From the NCBI GenBank assembly GCA_035582835.1, contig JAYKAV010002977.1, forward strand, positions 2,722,381 through 2,786,380: a stretch of DNA of 64,000 bases, given 5' to 3'. The position numbers and the translations under genes are program-made. The stretch is from Phoebastria nigripes (Eukaryota; Chordata; Aves; Procellariiformes; Diomedeidae). The notes beneath the pieces were generated by a model that was given only the letters and a program-made list of their open reading frames with translations, did no database searches and was not told the DNA's origin. This document shows positions 37,151-50,337 of the stretch, one piece after another; position 1 is the first letter of the stretch; each line of letters begins with the position of its first letter.

Positions 37151-39639
37151 GATATTTCCAGGAAAAAAAAAAAATCTAAACTACATTTTATTAAAATACG
37201 AAGGTAGAGTCTTAAAAACTCCTTTGTGGGTTTCCAATNTGAATTGTAAATCTTTTTCAAAGAAATCTTAAGCATTTTAAAGAGAAATTAAAACATTCCA
37301 AATATCAAAGTTGGTAGGTGTAAAAAAATTAATCAGTTTTTCAATTATCTGAGACCTCTGTCCCCATATAGCGAGCTCTGCATAGTGCAGTCTCCAAGGG
37401 TGACGGAGACACCATCTATGTATTTGCAGCAGATTTTTTTTAAACCAGCACCAAACATATGTTTGAATTTCTCAATAAATTTGTTCATTTTCCCTTCCTC
37501 ACCTTTTCGGGTTTGCTCTCTGTGGCTGTTCTAGCAAACATGTACACGGGCAGGAATGATGCTGAAGCAGCATATTTTAATGCAAACTGTGCAGGCTTAT
37601 TCATAGGAAGTGATTTTTAAATTCATAATCATGAATATTTGCACTGTAAGGTTGATTCTGTTGTGAGCTTTTTATTTTAAGCTAAGAAGTGCTGCCTGTT
37701 GGTGCCAGGCTGGGAGAGCATCATGCCTCCATGACAGGGAACGAGCCATGCTATGGAAGCTGTATGTCCTATCAAAACAGCTCAGATTTCCGACTGTGAA
37801 TAGGGAAATAGCAGTGGCAGCAGGCAATTTGCTGGAGATACGTATCCTGAAATATTTGCTGCATAATTTCTAGCAATGAGCAATTTCATGGAGACTATGA
37901 TCTGCTTGTGAAGAGAAATAAGGTGTAAATGGGATGAATAAATTGTTCTCTGCAAACGGTTTGCTAGCTCTGGAGGACTTTTCTCCTCTTCGAGAAGCAC
38001 TGCAGCTTGCTGATATCTTCAGTCCTCTGTGTATTGGCAGTTTGACCCCGCGTGCAAACCGATGCTGGGGAGAGGCATCTCAAACGCCCCGTACTTGGGC
38101 ACGTGCTGACTGTACTAACCCCCCAACAGTCTGTCTCGGGCAGCGTGCTCCCCGGGGACCTACACCCCTCAGGTGGAGGTAGCCACGCTGAGCAGGGCTG
38201 CGGATGTTGCTGGCAGTCAATCGGGGGGTTGCCGACTGCTGGGAAAATTCCTGCTGTGTTTTATCCTTGACAACACGTGAGCTATAGGGTTATGTGCGAA
38301 TTGGGACAGGTAGTGCCGTGCGTCTTCCCTGCCCTTGGGGAGCAAGGAGGGCTGGTGTTGGAGCCTGCAAGCTGTCCTCCAGTGTCTTGGCTAACAGGCT
38401 TTGCTGCCTGCATTTCTTTGTCCCCCTTAGATGGGTTTTGCTTTGTTTCAGTGTTACAAAATGAGCCTTGTTCTCTGCAGATGTAGGGGCTTCCCCAGGG
38501 ATGAGGAATCCCCCAGCTCCTGGGGCTGTGCCACCCGTGCTGTGCCACCGATGTCCCTGCCACCTCCGAGGGCTGGGTCGGGGATGCTCCGGGTGGAGCC
38601 GCCGGCTCGCTGCCGTGCTGGTGTGCAGCAGCTGTAGGAAATTAGAGGAGCCTTGGGGCTATTCTGGGAAACACCAAGGGAGATTCCCGAGGTTTCTGGA
38701 GCAGAAAACTGGCTCAGAGCTGCCTGCCTCCATGCCAGGCAGGGCTGATGTGGAGCTGGGCACGGAGCCCTGCAAAATGAAGGATCCCACAGACAAAACC
38801 ACGGGATCCCGCAGAAGCAATGCAGAGTCGGGGACCGCCGAGANGAGTGATGGTGGGTCTGGCCCTGGTGCTCGTGGACTGCAAGGTAGGCTCCAGCCGG
38901 GATGGCTGGGACGTCCCTCGCGTGGCGTGCAGCTGGGTGTGCGGGGCCCGATGGCTGATTTGGGACAGGGGGTGTAGGATATCGCATGCCTGTCTCCTAG
39001 GTCGGCGAAGATATAACTGCTGCGTTGCCTCAAAGGGTTTCAAAGGCAGTAAAGATAAAACCTTGCCCTGTTCACCATTACTTTGTGGAAACTTTAGCCC
39101 TCAGGACTTTTCCATCTCTGTTTCTGACTCTTGCCTGCAGAGAGGTGCCTGGCTTTAAAAAATACCTGCTCATCTTGTCAACAGGGGCATGGTTCCCTTT
39201 AATTTCACCTGAGCAGATGAGAGCCCAATTGCTCATCCCCCATGCTCATCCCATGGAGCAAAAACCTTCCAGAAAGAAGGTCTAAAAGCCACATAATATG
39301 AAGTGGTAATATTTGTCGCTGGGACTCCTACATGAGCACATACGGGTGTGGAAAACGCTGGGTCCAGCTATCTCCTTGGGAGCTTCAGGTCTGATGAAGC
39401 TGTGCTTCGTTTGTTATACCTGAAGGCCAGGTCCACCTTTGGTCACTGAAACAGCCTTTCCTTTAAGTCGTGGTCACGATGGGAGGCTTCAGCTTGGTGG
39501 GAGGCGTTGCTCCTCTTCAGCAAGTGTTTAGAGAGCGGCATGTCCTCAGGGACAGCGGGTGGCTTTATCCCAGGGGACAGACCCAGACCTGTCCTCCCCC
39601 TCCTGCGCCATGGGCCAAATACAGAATTCTCTGACCGAG

Positions 39640-39850
39640 AGTCCTTCCTCCCCTTTATCAATAATTTTAATCGTTTTAATAACGTCCCCTTGCACGGATA
39701 GGATTACGATTAGAAAATGTCAGAGCCTTGTTATCATCTAATTAGAGTCACATTTCAGCAGAATAGAAAGGAAAATCTTCAAGCGCTGCCTTGTGCACTT
39801 AAATGGGAAGAAAGTGATGATTTAAACCAGCTGCAGGCCGAGCCCCGGCT
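39640..39850. promoter_or_regulatory. Candidate conserved non-coding element
   Basis: A block with TTTTAATCGTTTTAATAACG, then GGATTACGATTAG (an OTX/PITX-type GGATTA beside a second ATTA), then CTAATTAGAG. It is bordered by GC-rich sequence. The clustering suggests an enhancer, but conservation could not be tested. Confidence 0.3.
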
Positions 39851-41104
39851 GCAGTCCCGCCTGAGACGTGGGGCATGGCGCAGGACAAGGCGATGGTCCC
39901 TGGTCGGAGCCCTCCGAAGCAATCAGTGCAAACTGCTCCCAGATCTCTTTTGCAAAGCGAAAAACTCGGNGCGGTCCAGTAAAAACAATCAGGCTGTCAA
40001 GTTTGCCGTCTAACAGCTGAGGGGGTCAGAGCAGCAACACAACACAAACCAAAATAAACTCCACCTCGCTCCGCCAAAAAGCCTTTATCACTCTTCTGGG
40101 AGAGAGGGAGGCACTTTCAGACGGCTTTAACTTTTTCCATTTTTTTGTTTGTTTTTGTATGCTTAAATGTGAGCGCAGAGCTAGGATCTCTTCCCGCCCT
40201 TCTCCTAATGCCATTATGGCAGGCAGAGGTACGTGGGGTTTTGTTCGCTTAGGAGAGCCTCTTTGTTTGCCTTTTGCGAGGAGGAGGTCAGAAAGGCAGC
40301 GGGGAGAGCGGGTGTGCTCGGCCCCTTAACCCCTTGGAAGCTGCCTGGGGGTTTGCTTTGGCTTAGCTCGTCCTCTAGCCTTTGCAGCACATCCCAGAGA
40401 GCATCCCGTTTGGGGAGGAGGATGCATGGTTGTGGCGGGGGCCAGGGCTCTGCCGCCATGCTGGAGTACCGGTGTGGGATTCACGGTGGCACGGTACCTG
40501 GTGGAGGGGATTCTCGGCTCCTGCAGGCTTAATGACCCTGAGTGCTGCAGCAAAGCATGAGCGATATTGCAAAATGTTATTCTGTGTACAAATAAGGTTT
40601 CACAAGCGCCACGGCCGCTTAGCAGCCCAGCCAGCTGCNGGGAGGATGATGCACATGCCAGCCCCTCGGTCCCTCCGTGCAGAGCCCCCTTTGGCAGCCG
40701 CCCCACTGGGATGCTGCCCGCCAGCCTGCCCAAGGAGATAACGTCTGGCAGCAAAGAGGGGTGGCTGTCGGGGAGCCGTAGAACCCGAACCCGCTGCAGC
40801 TGTGAGCCTGAGCCCCGGCATGGGCACCAGGAGCTTAAAAGCAGCAGCATTTTGGTGCTTTGCCGTGGGGAAGCAGGACCTTGGTTCCCCCATGGGTTTA
40901 GCAACCTGAANGTCTCTAAGGGTCTGGGCTTAAGCACCCTCCCCAGGGCCGAAACATCTCCCCCTTGTGATTCTTGCCTTCGGAAGCCCGTGGAAGGAGC
41001 AGGAGGACCATGGCCACCTGCTTTCACGATGCTCGCCAGCATTACACTGGTGTTTTGTGCCAGGAACGCCTGCCATGCGGAAGGGGCTGGACCCCGGCAC
41101 CGAC

Positions 41105-41215
41105 CAGCGCCAAGTAATAAATAACAACAGTAAAAATAGTTATCGCTTAAATAGCGCTTTGCATCCTCGGGATGCTGTAAAGCCCCAACTGCTTAATCAC
41201 AAGCCGCTCTCTTGA
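41105..41215. repeat. Possible ancient repeat with a small hairpin
   Basis: An AT-rich AATAATAACAACAG-like lead is followed by ATAGCGCTTTGCATCC, recalling a family of old amniote repeats that end in a TAGCGCTTT...CATC motif. Bases 41156-41183 form an imperfect inverted repeat (GCTTTGCATCC against GGATGCTGTAAAGC). Confidence 0.35.
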
Positions 41216-44200
41216 TGTTTACAGTGAACTGAAATTTTTGGTCTTGGAGGAAAATGTATTTTCTGGTGCCAAGAGCTACACACGGCTGGGCCAGCAGCTC
41301 TGCTGGGGAGCAGGACGAGGCCGCGTCGGAGGCAATTACAGCTCAGGTGTCGCACCGGTACGTCAGAGGGTCTCAGCCCACGGCCGGGGGCTGTTCCTGA
41401 GCCAACACCCAACCCTGCCTTCCCTGCGCCGCTGCTTTGCGTCCGCCTTCGAAACTCCTGACATTTGGGGACTCGCTATATTTAAACAGGCGGATAGTTC
41501 AGCCGTGGCCAGGAACCCGCGTCTGACAGTGATGACTATTGAGAGTGGCACTGGGCAGCCCTCGCCACGCCGGGGGCCAGCGGTGCCATTTCTGCCAGGC
41601 AGAGCTCCCCCCTTCCCAATTAGGGGCACTGCTAATTTTAAACGAGCTGCCGCCACCAAGTAGGAGCACTTTAAAATATCATCCAGCCAAAGTGTCTTTT
41701 GTGAGAGCTGAGGGTCGAGCATGAAGTGGATCTGAGTTTCTGGTCCCTGATGTTTCGGGGCAGGGAGGGCCCTTCCCCTCTGCATGCTGGAATGGGCAGA
41801 TTTGGGANAGGAGGATTTTCTTTGGATCAGTGTTTTTCAGAGCTCGGGGAGGGAGAGGGGGGTTTCTTTAATAAAAATGAAAACCATCTCTGATTTCATA
41901 AAGCATGCTAAAATGTTTCATTTGACCTGATGCAAAGCGTTGCATTTCATTTTGCGTTTTAATTATTTTTGTGATCCTTTAATTAGGCTAATTTCAAAGA
42001 AAAAATGTTTCTCTCAAAACTGGAAGTCAAAACATTTTGAAGATCATCTCTGCCTCTTGAAACGTTGCTTAAAAGCATTAGACACACTGCTCTCTTTCTA
42101 CAAACCCAGGTTAATTCCTGCCTTTACAGAGTTTCCAAATGCCTTGGGAGTTAAACCTAAGGAGTGCTTTAAAAAACGGCCCTTGTTCCTCAGAAAGTGA
42201 GCACTGCAGCCTGTGATCCCGGGATGAAGGGGGAGAGTGTCTCATCTNGGACCTTTCCTACTCCTGAAAAAATTCAGGGCACTGGTAGGTATCGAGGGAG
42301 CTGGAGTCCGTCGCTGGACGAGGCCCCCATGACTTTAATCAGTTGGGGAAACTCCAGCGATGGCAAAACCTCACGCTGCCCGAGTCATTACTCAGTAAGA
42401 GGACACAGCACAGGAGCNGGGATGGAGCCTCTTGAGATGTTTCCTGCTGAAGAGGCTTTTTTTTNCCCCCCTGTATTGCTGAGCTGCTGCAGTGGGCTAC
42501 GAGTTTGAGGATGAGTCCACACGGAGAGCCTTGGGCTCGGTAGCCAGAGGGCTGAGCCCCTGCCAGCTCCAGCTTCAAGCCCCGTTGGCACTGCAAGTAT
42601 CCAAGATCATCTGACAATTTCCCACATTTTAGTTTCACTTTAACGCACCGCCTTTGTCAGTCAANTAACAAAATAGGATCACAGACTTTAAAATACATAC
42701 ATGTTTACATAGGAGTATGGCCAGTAAATCCCACTCTGAGGTCTCATGGGTTTCCCAGAGCGATCTGGACACACCTGAGCTCGATGCACTCCTACATGTA
42801 GAGGCAAAATAAAAATTATTTAGAGAAAAGTGTTAAAAATCTCAATGGACTGCTATAGCTGCACCACGGGCTCGGGGGACAGACGCTTGGCTGCTGCTCT
42901 TGTGCTGTTTCTTGGCACACAAAAATCACTAATGCCAGTATGAAGGAGACCTTCAGACCACACTGAGCCTTAAATGAAGAAACCGCTCATCTGCTGACCA
43001 CCGGCAGAGCTTGGGCATAGCAGGACTTCACCTGACGAGTCCCCTGCTCCGTACAGGTAAGGCTGTGTTTGTCACCCTGGGGTACTGCTCCCTGCTCGGT
43101 GCTCCACCGAGGCAGCTGCAGCCCCCTCGAGNTGTTCCTGAAGCTTGTGGTGGGTCTCATCTTCTCAGGCTCCAGGGACCAGTGGCATGCACCTGCCTGA
43201 TGCCCATGTAGGGAGAACGGGCTCATGCAGGTGCAGCCAGATACAACCTCCAACTCCACCATACCCATAGCTCCCATTCAAAAAACTGCAGGTGATGGGA
43301 GGAAGGTGCTGTCCTGGGGTGGAAGGACACCTGGCTGATGCTGAACCCATGAGATGAAGGGAGATTTCAGGAAACTAGAAAATTATTTGGGAATTTAGCA
43401 GCCCCCTCACCCCTGGAGGAAGTTATCACAGGGCTGGCAAGGTAGGCTCTTGCTTTTTCTAGATCCCTTGTTGGTGTTTCAGGTATGTGAAGTTCCATTT
43501 ATAATTGGATTGCTGGGTATCGGTCCAACTTTGCATCGGGCAAAAAGTCTTGTTGGGGCGCTTGGAAAGCAGGCGATGGAGGAGCTGGCCGCTGTTGTAT
43601 ACNGCTTTTCGTACGTGATGTTGAGAGAAGAACAGGTACCAGATACACCAACTGCTTTTGGGAAGTTTTATGGTTTGTTAGCAAGACGGAGGGATGCGTT
43701 AGCAGGAGGTAACTTTATGCCACGTGCACGTGCAGCGTGGCAGGGGCACGCGGATGAACACCAACCCTCTGCACACACAAAGCAGTGTTTAACCGAACGT
43801 GCACCCCTGGATTGACTCAGCTGGTGGGAGCGCGTTTCCCTGTACCACTGACCTGCTCCAAGCCAGCCCCCAGAGGCTTTTCTCCATGTTCGTATGCCTG
43901 GGTATATTTTCTCTGCTCAGATGATTAAAAGTCAGCGCTCAGAGGTTCGCAGAACAAAACACTTTCCTTGAGGTGGCATTTGCATTTGAAAGGCAGGATG
44001 GCTGTTCCAGGGAATTCACTATTTCACAAACTTCTTCTGTAGAGTCTCCTGGCTCCCTTCTCACAGTGCTTAATTTGGGGCTCCGTGCTCTGATCCCAGC
44101 AACCTGCGTCTGGCTTGAAGCCAGCCTTAATTGTCCTGTCTTGGGGTGGTTCGGAGAGCTGTCTAGCTCCGGCAAAAATTACAGTGCTCGGAGGACAGCT

Positions 44201-45119
44201 GTAGTTTCTGTCCTGCTGCCCCCAGTTCCTGGGAACTCTCCTGGCAATCAGCAGATGATATGACTCACGCTCAAGGAAGCCAGATCCACTCCAGCCTAGC
44301 ATGATATTTTGATTAGCAAGAGGCTGGCATAAGAGCTGAGAGGTTCCTGCGTGTGTGCCAGGCTGCACGTGTTATTCCCCCACTGCACCGGGCTCTCGCT
44401 GCTGTAGCTTTGGGGAGCGGTGCACCGTGCTGGGGTCACGCTTCCACCCCACCTTCCATGCGATGGGGTGAGGAGCTCCTGCTGACCGGCCTCCCTGGCC
44501 ACCCTGGCAGGATGCTCGCAGCCTTGCTTTCCCTGTGGGACCGGCTTGGTCCCCATGGGGCAAGTTTGGCTGTGCAAGCAGGGCTTCGGTGGCACGGCTT
44601 TATAACCCAGCCCTGCCTGGCCCCTCGTTTCATTGCACATTAATTTTATGGCTGGAAGCTGGGCTTTGTTTGCCTAGAAACCTGGGCAGCTTTGCAGGAG
44701 TGTGACTTAGGTCCCCAGATGTGTGGGCGAGATGGGAAATTGCATACGCTCACACCTATATACGTGTGCGCGAGCTGGGACGTGCTTAGAAATGCATGCT
44801 TTTATCAGCTGCGCCTACTTCTGGAGATGCCTGGTTAATTTATCAACTGAGAAGCTCCATCTCGCTGAAAGTCTCATTTCCATATTCTTTCCAGATGGTC
44901 AAGATGCCACAGAGACAGTTTCTAAGTAAATAACTTGCTTCTTCACACAACCTCCCGTCAGCCTCCCAACTAGCTGCCCCAGATGGCTGGAGGAGAGTCC
45001 AAGATGGTACCTGGGTTATGAAAGGAAGCACCGAGTCGCATGAATAATAGAAACGGTGCGGCTGCAGCGTGGTAGAGCAAATACTCTCCGTTTGCAGCTC
45101 CGGATCTGGGCCAAAGAAC

Positions 45120-45320
45120 GGCTGGAAAGGTGGCAATGCCCCTTCCCCGCGCGCGGGTCCATCCCCGCGGGCTGGTGCTGGATGGGGATGCCCCGCAGCC
45201 GGTGCCGCTGCGGGCAGAGGGNGGCTGTGCCGGGGTGCTGCTGCTGCGCCAGGCGCAGCGGCCGTGCAAAGCTCCGCTCCCGTAATACGCAGCGCGGTTT
45301 TCTTTTTGCCGCCGCCTGAT
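45120..45320. promoter_or_regulatory. Small CpG-rich patch
   Basis: About 200 bases dense in CpG (CCCCGCGCGCGGG, GCCGGTGCCGCTGCGGGC), next to an AT-rich block at 45320-45420. It could be a small promoter or CpG-rich enhancer. No first exon can be shown. Confidence 0.25.
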
Positions 45321-46139
45321 CGCAAGTTAAAACCAAAAGGTTAAAAGCATTTAATTATGCTGATGCTTTCCCAGCGGATTAAACAAGAGGATAAATAGAC
45401 TACAGCGTGTTGTTTTGGATTGGGCTTTGTTTTTTAAACAAGGGGAGGGAGGCAGGAGGCTGTGGCTCCTTGGCAGCTGTCACACGTTTCGCTTTTGATG
45501 GTGTCAGTTGTGTCTGTTAGGAGGTGTTTCTCTTGCCACTGTCAGCATTTTCNGGGGGAGGCTGAATTCATTGATACAGTCTGTTTGCTGTCCACATATT
45601 CACAGTTCATGTGTTACATTTTACATAAAGTAAACTTAGCAAGGGGAAAACTAATTCTGCAATTCTTCAAAGCTAATGCACAGTAAATATATTCTGACAC
45701 TGACAGGTATTTCTTATTAAATAGCTCTGAACTGCGGTACTAGGTTTTGCTTAAGTGGCATTATTCTCCCCGAGCAAAGACAGTTCATTTATTAGTCATT
45801 CTGAAAACCAAATAACAAATATTATTCTCTAAGCAAACTAAACAAACCATTTAAAAGGGGCCTGTCTGAAATGATTAAAGTACAGTGTCTGAAAAGCAGC
45901 TGACATTTTAGTGCCAAAATACCATATGGAGACTCAAGTGCTTTATTAACATCCTTTGACCTAAGCTGCAAAATCTCCCGACACCTTTGAGCGCGGCGGA
46001 GCAGCCTTCCTGCGTGCAAGGGAGAGCGCGGAGGCAAATCTTTCTGCCAGTTCTTAAGATGTCATTCTGGCACACGGAAGAGCGAGGTGCAATAATTGAG
46101 GGGCTGGATGGGAGCAGATTTTTTCGATTTCTGCCAGAG

Positions 46140-46350
46140 ATACGCCGTAAAATAATTCAGCGAAGCTGAAAGCGCGGGCTTTCCATTTACGCCATAAAAA
46201 TAAATATATAGTGTTTGTCTTGCCTTCTTACAGCTCTCTCTTTTTCTCTTAACTAAATATTTCCTTTCTTCTGAGCATCAGACATTATTTGTAGCCTTCA
46301 GGCATGCAAAATAAAAGAGTGCGTGCACTTAAATGTATTTATTTATGGTC
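46140..46350. promoter_or_regulatory. Candidate conserved non-coding element
   Basis: AT-rich block with GTAAAATAATTCAGCG, a caudal/HOX-type CCATAAAAATAAATATATAG and a second TTTATTTATGG further on. It sits in GC-rich surroundings. Enhancer function is inferred from composition only. Confidence 0.25.
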
Positions 46351-47880
46351 TTCGTGGGGCTGCGTTTCTGTATCCCCAGCTCTGCTCTGAAGATTTCCTT
46401 CACGAGCAGGAAAACAATTTTGTACGGCAGGTCAGACAGAATAACTGATACCGCTGTTTACAGATCTCTGCTCACTGGAGAAGCTTATTAAACCACAGCT
46501 GGGTAAGAAAAAGCCTGTTCATCCACAGCGGGACGATAAAGATATGGGTAAGCACTGGCGTGGAGGCTGCGCCAGGCGCCGATGGGAAGGGCCCCGGTGA
46601 GCACCAGGGAGTCGCTGGATGCCAGGAGGAGATGCTGCCAAAAGAGCCACTCGAACGACCTGTTATAAATCGTTTGGTCGATTGTTCTCAGCCCGTTCTG
46701 CGCACAAAATACTTGGGATCTGACCTAGGGTTTGGGGTTTTTTTTTAACAGATCTTTTCATTATTCATAAGAATTCATCAGATAGCGAGAGCAAATCAGT
46801 TTTAGCCTGAGGTTTGTTCACGAAACATCACCTGCGAGTGCGTCCTTGCTGGCTCTGAAGCAGGGCAGCTTGAGTTGGCAACGACGAAAATAATATAGAA
46901 GTTATGTGAGGAGTTTAATAAAAAACTAGCAGATACTGAGCTGATGTATGTTATTAACTTGCTTCTCTGGGATTAGGTAGGTCTGGGTAAATGAGGAGGT
47001 ATTTGTCCAGGTTTGCTTTCTTTCAGTGTTGTCCCATTGACAGAAGATTACGCGCTGTCGGGGATTAGCCTGATGACACTACATNGCCGGGGTAACGATC
47101 TACATGCTGATGTCATTCAAGACATGTGGTCGGGTCCAGAGTTTCTGGCATGAGCTGATGTTTCTTACCCCTGTTAGCATCCCGGGGCTGCCGAGCCAAG
47201 CGGTGCGTTTCCAGGCATGCTGTCCATCAGTGCTCTCTCCCTGGCAGGGAGCGGGTGATCCCTGCAGTCGTTCCCTCCTCGCAGATGAGAGCGCACAGAT
47301 AGCGTTTTCATAGCTGGCACCAGCAAGTGCTGTAAGATATCAGGAGCACTCAAAGTTTCTTGATGGACAGATGAAATGGTTCAATATGATGCTTTAAATA
47401 GCTCCTCTTTGAAAAGAAAGCGAGAGAGGGTCAAAAAGGCACGTTGACCGCAGCATTGATGTTGCGTAGTCATCGCCGAGCGATGATACGAACAGGGGAT
47501 GTGTTTTATACTTCCAAAGACACTACTGCTGGTAACGAGCCTTAGGGAAAATGAAGGCTGATATGTTCTTGCAGCTCGGTAAGGGGGTGCAAGGCACCTA
47601 TGTGATATGGGTGGATATAATTGGGGTCTGGGGGAAACGCAGCAGAATGGGCTCTGGAAAGCAGCCTGCGCTGCTGGTCCCGCTGCCGCCTTCCCCCGGT
47701 GGTGCTGGGTCCCCGCAGCCGATTTCCCTTCCCGCAGCCGGGCGGCAGGTTGCAGGTGAAGTGACGGCCTGTGCTGGCGACAGGCGCTGGTACGGCCGCA
47801 GCACCCATCAGCGCTGTGAAGGAACAACTTCGTTAGTCTGACATCGAGAGCAAATGTTGCTAATGAGGAGCCCAGGCTTT

Positions 47881-47895
47881 GGTAACCATGGCAAT
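47881..47895. promoter_or_regulatory. RFX-type X-box
   Basis: GGTAACCATGGCAAT is a near-perfect palindromic X-box (two half sites of the GTTRCC and GGYAAC type without a spacer), the site for RFX factors. It sits in a short AT-rich island in GC-rich DNA. Confidence 0.4.
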
Positions 47896-49383
47896 TTATG
47901 TTCCTGAAAATGCGAAACCAAGTCGGAGAGGGGGCCAATCCTGCTACCCTGTCTGCTTCTACATGGTTTGCAATGCCAGGGATTGCCGGAGGAGCACCGG
48001 GTCCAGCAGCAGCGAGGAGCGCGGAAAGCCACAGGATGAGCAGGAGCAGCTCGGGGGGCTCATCCCCCTTCCCACTGCTCACAAGAGCCCATCCCGCTCC
48101 CGAAACGCCGCCCTCCCTCTGCCAGCCCGACGGCAGGCTGAGCCCCCTTCAGCCTAGCGCAGCGCAGAGGCTTCGGCCGGTGCCGCCGTCGCTTTGGCCG
48201 TGAACCCCCGGCTGGGGAAAGGCAGCGTGCCGTTGCGCAGGCTGCGGCACCGCTGGCTCGTGCTGCGCGACCGCCTCTGCCAAGTGGCAATTTGATGTTT
48301 GCTCCTCAAACTGTGTCTCTAGGGCCAGCTGGCTTCCCTATAAATTTTTATAGAAAATATAAAATGACATCTGGAAGCCTATGGCAGATAGGCTCTCATT
48401 CCTCCTGTAAGCAGCAAAGAGCATTGCTCTCTCTTAATTTTTCACAAATGTTGTTGTCAAGCTCGATGGAGAGAAAAAAACNTAGTAATTGGGTATCCTG
48501 GCTGCTGGAAACTCTCCCTGCTCCTGCTCCAGCTGCAGAGCCATCACTAGCTGTGCATATTTTTGGAGAACAAACACAAACTCCAGCCTGTGCAATAGCC
48601 ACAGAGCCATTTGCAGCCCCCGGTGCAGATACAAGAGCTAACTTTTGATGCACTGAGCCTAGAGCAAAGCCAGGGTTTGGACCAAAAGCATCATTTCCCA
48701 GGACAAGACCAGTCTCCATTTGATGAGCAGATGCACCTGGGTGCTTCCCTGGGTGTCGGGGCATCCCACGCAGGTACCCACAGAAGAACCTTAAGCCCAG
48801 GGTTCGCCCATTCCCCCTGGGCAGCCGGGGAAAGCTGCGCTGCCGGTAGAGGAGGAGTGGGCATAGAGAAGTGTTTCAGTTGATGAGGCCTTAGGGAAAT
48901 CTGCTGGTAAGGGAAAGTCTCCACAACAAGGAACGGCTTCGCCTTAATTAAACTGCGGTGGGGCCTCTGGTCCAGAAACCTGACAAGGTAGGGGGGGATT
49001 ATTTCACCTGGGGAACGTGGCAAGATGCTGCAGAGCCGTCAGGTCAGTCGGAGACGTCTGTCCGAGGCGTCTGTCTGAGGCGGCAGCGAGCACCGGTGAC
49101 GGCAGCGGGGAGCGCAGGCAGGGCCGCGTGCTGCGGAGGCCAGGGGTACGTCTCAGCGAGGGAACGAGGCTGTTAGACAAGGCAGGGAAACGAAAATAGG
49201 CAAATAATAGTAAAAAATAGTAAAGCAACACAAGCAACAAGCGACAACCGANGCAGGTTTGTAACCGGAGTGAAGCTTAGAGAGTAGATGTGCTAGGATC
49301 CAAAANACCCCAAAACCAACCCCAAGGCTTTGACACAGCCGAGGTTTCCGACACGCCGCAGGGTGAGGAGCAGCCGCCTGCTC

Positions 49384-49403
49384 TCCTCCTCCTCCTCCTC
49401 CTG
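49384..49403 (+). repeat. (CTC)n microsatellite
   Basis: Six or more CTC triplets in a row, a short simple repeat. Confidence 0.8.
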
Positions 49404-50310
49404 CTGCGCTCGTGNGTTACTTAGAAGATTTTTCAAAGGCACCAGGAGCAGGGAGGGGTTTGCACGATGCCTGCAGAGATGTGCCCCCCTGCCTGCAGGG
49501 CTGAGGTCTCCCTCCCCAGAGGGCTCGGACCACCCCTCTCCCCGCAGGCAGGCCCGCCTCGCGGGGAATTTCCTTTTTCCCTGCTTGCCCCAGCCCCCTC
49601 TAGCAGCGCCGCTTGGTTTCTCTGCCCGCCGCCCTTGGCAGGATCAGGCCCGTGTTTCCCCGTCTCTCCTGCCCCTCTCTAACCTCACTCGTGTTTATAA
49701 GCTTCAGGAGACCGACTCTGGTAGAACAGCTTAGTTTTTNAAATTTTCTCCTTTTTGATGAAGTCAGGGTCTGGGAAGTCCTTGAGGACTGCCTCAAAGG
49801 AAGTGTTAGGTTTATGTGCAGAATGAGGCAAAAAAATAATAATCTCATTTTACTCTCTTCGGAGCAAGAATTGTCCTCACTCCGCTCGACTCCCCTCCTT
49901 CCCCATGGCTGGGAAGAGAGGAAAAACATCCTGCTGCCGTGCATTTCCAGAGCCTGCGGGTGTTATTCCCTGTAAGCACGGCACATCCTCGGACCTGTAG
50001 ATGCCCCAGGATCTTTCAAGAACTGGTTCCAGTAAGNCGCTGCAAGAGGTCCCGGGGTCTGGGAGCAGGTCTCACCCTGGCCCCCAGCTNGGCTTCCCCC
50101 ATCAGCGGTTTGTGCCTAAGGCCCCCCCGCAGCTCCCCAGTAACCGGGGTATCATGCCTTGTGAATGTTCATTTATGTTTTGGGGGTTTTTTGGGAGGGT
50201 GATTACTTTATTTTTGACTTGTTACCATCGGAGTGCCCTGCATCAGCCCACCAGCACCGCCTGCGAAGGCAGGGATCTAGTGTTTTGTTCTGGGAGCTGA
50301 AGAAGGGATG

Positions 50311-50337
50311 GAGGAGGAAGAGGAGGAGGAGGAGAGG
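50311..50337 (+). repeat. (GGA)n microsatellite
   Basis: GAGGAGGAAGAGGAGGAGG-type triplet repeat. It yields a Glu- or Ser-rich open frame that is not a gene. Confidence 0.8.

Larger units (their letters stand above)
37151..43400. other. Gene-free stretch with AT-rich conserved-looking blocks
   Basis: No coding exon is supported. AT-rich blocks (about 37150-37960, 39640-39850 and 41870-42190) alternate with GC-rich DNA. The AT-rich blocks carry homeodomain-type cores (TAATTA, GGATTA, ATTTAATT), as is typical of vertebrate non-coding enhancers. Single N bases are more frequent here than in the SENP5 region. Confidence 0.4.

Noticed and set aside
43450..43815. Open frame with a protein-like look, preceded by TTTCAG
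   Set aside because: No similarity to a known family, contains an ambiguous base, and there is no partner exon nearby; kept as chance.
44843..45336. Overlapping minus-strand frames rich in Ala and Pro
   Set aside because: Product of the CpG-rich patch; low complexity and no conserved motif.
47381..48082. Minus-strand frame of 233 codons
   Set aside because: Composition is that of GC-rich non-coding DNA, with no recognisable domain or splice structure.
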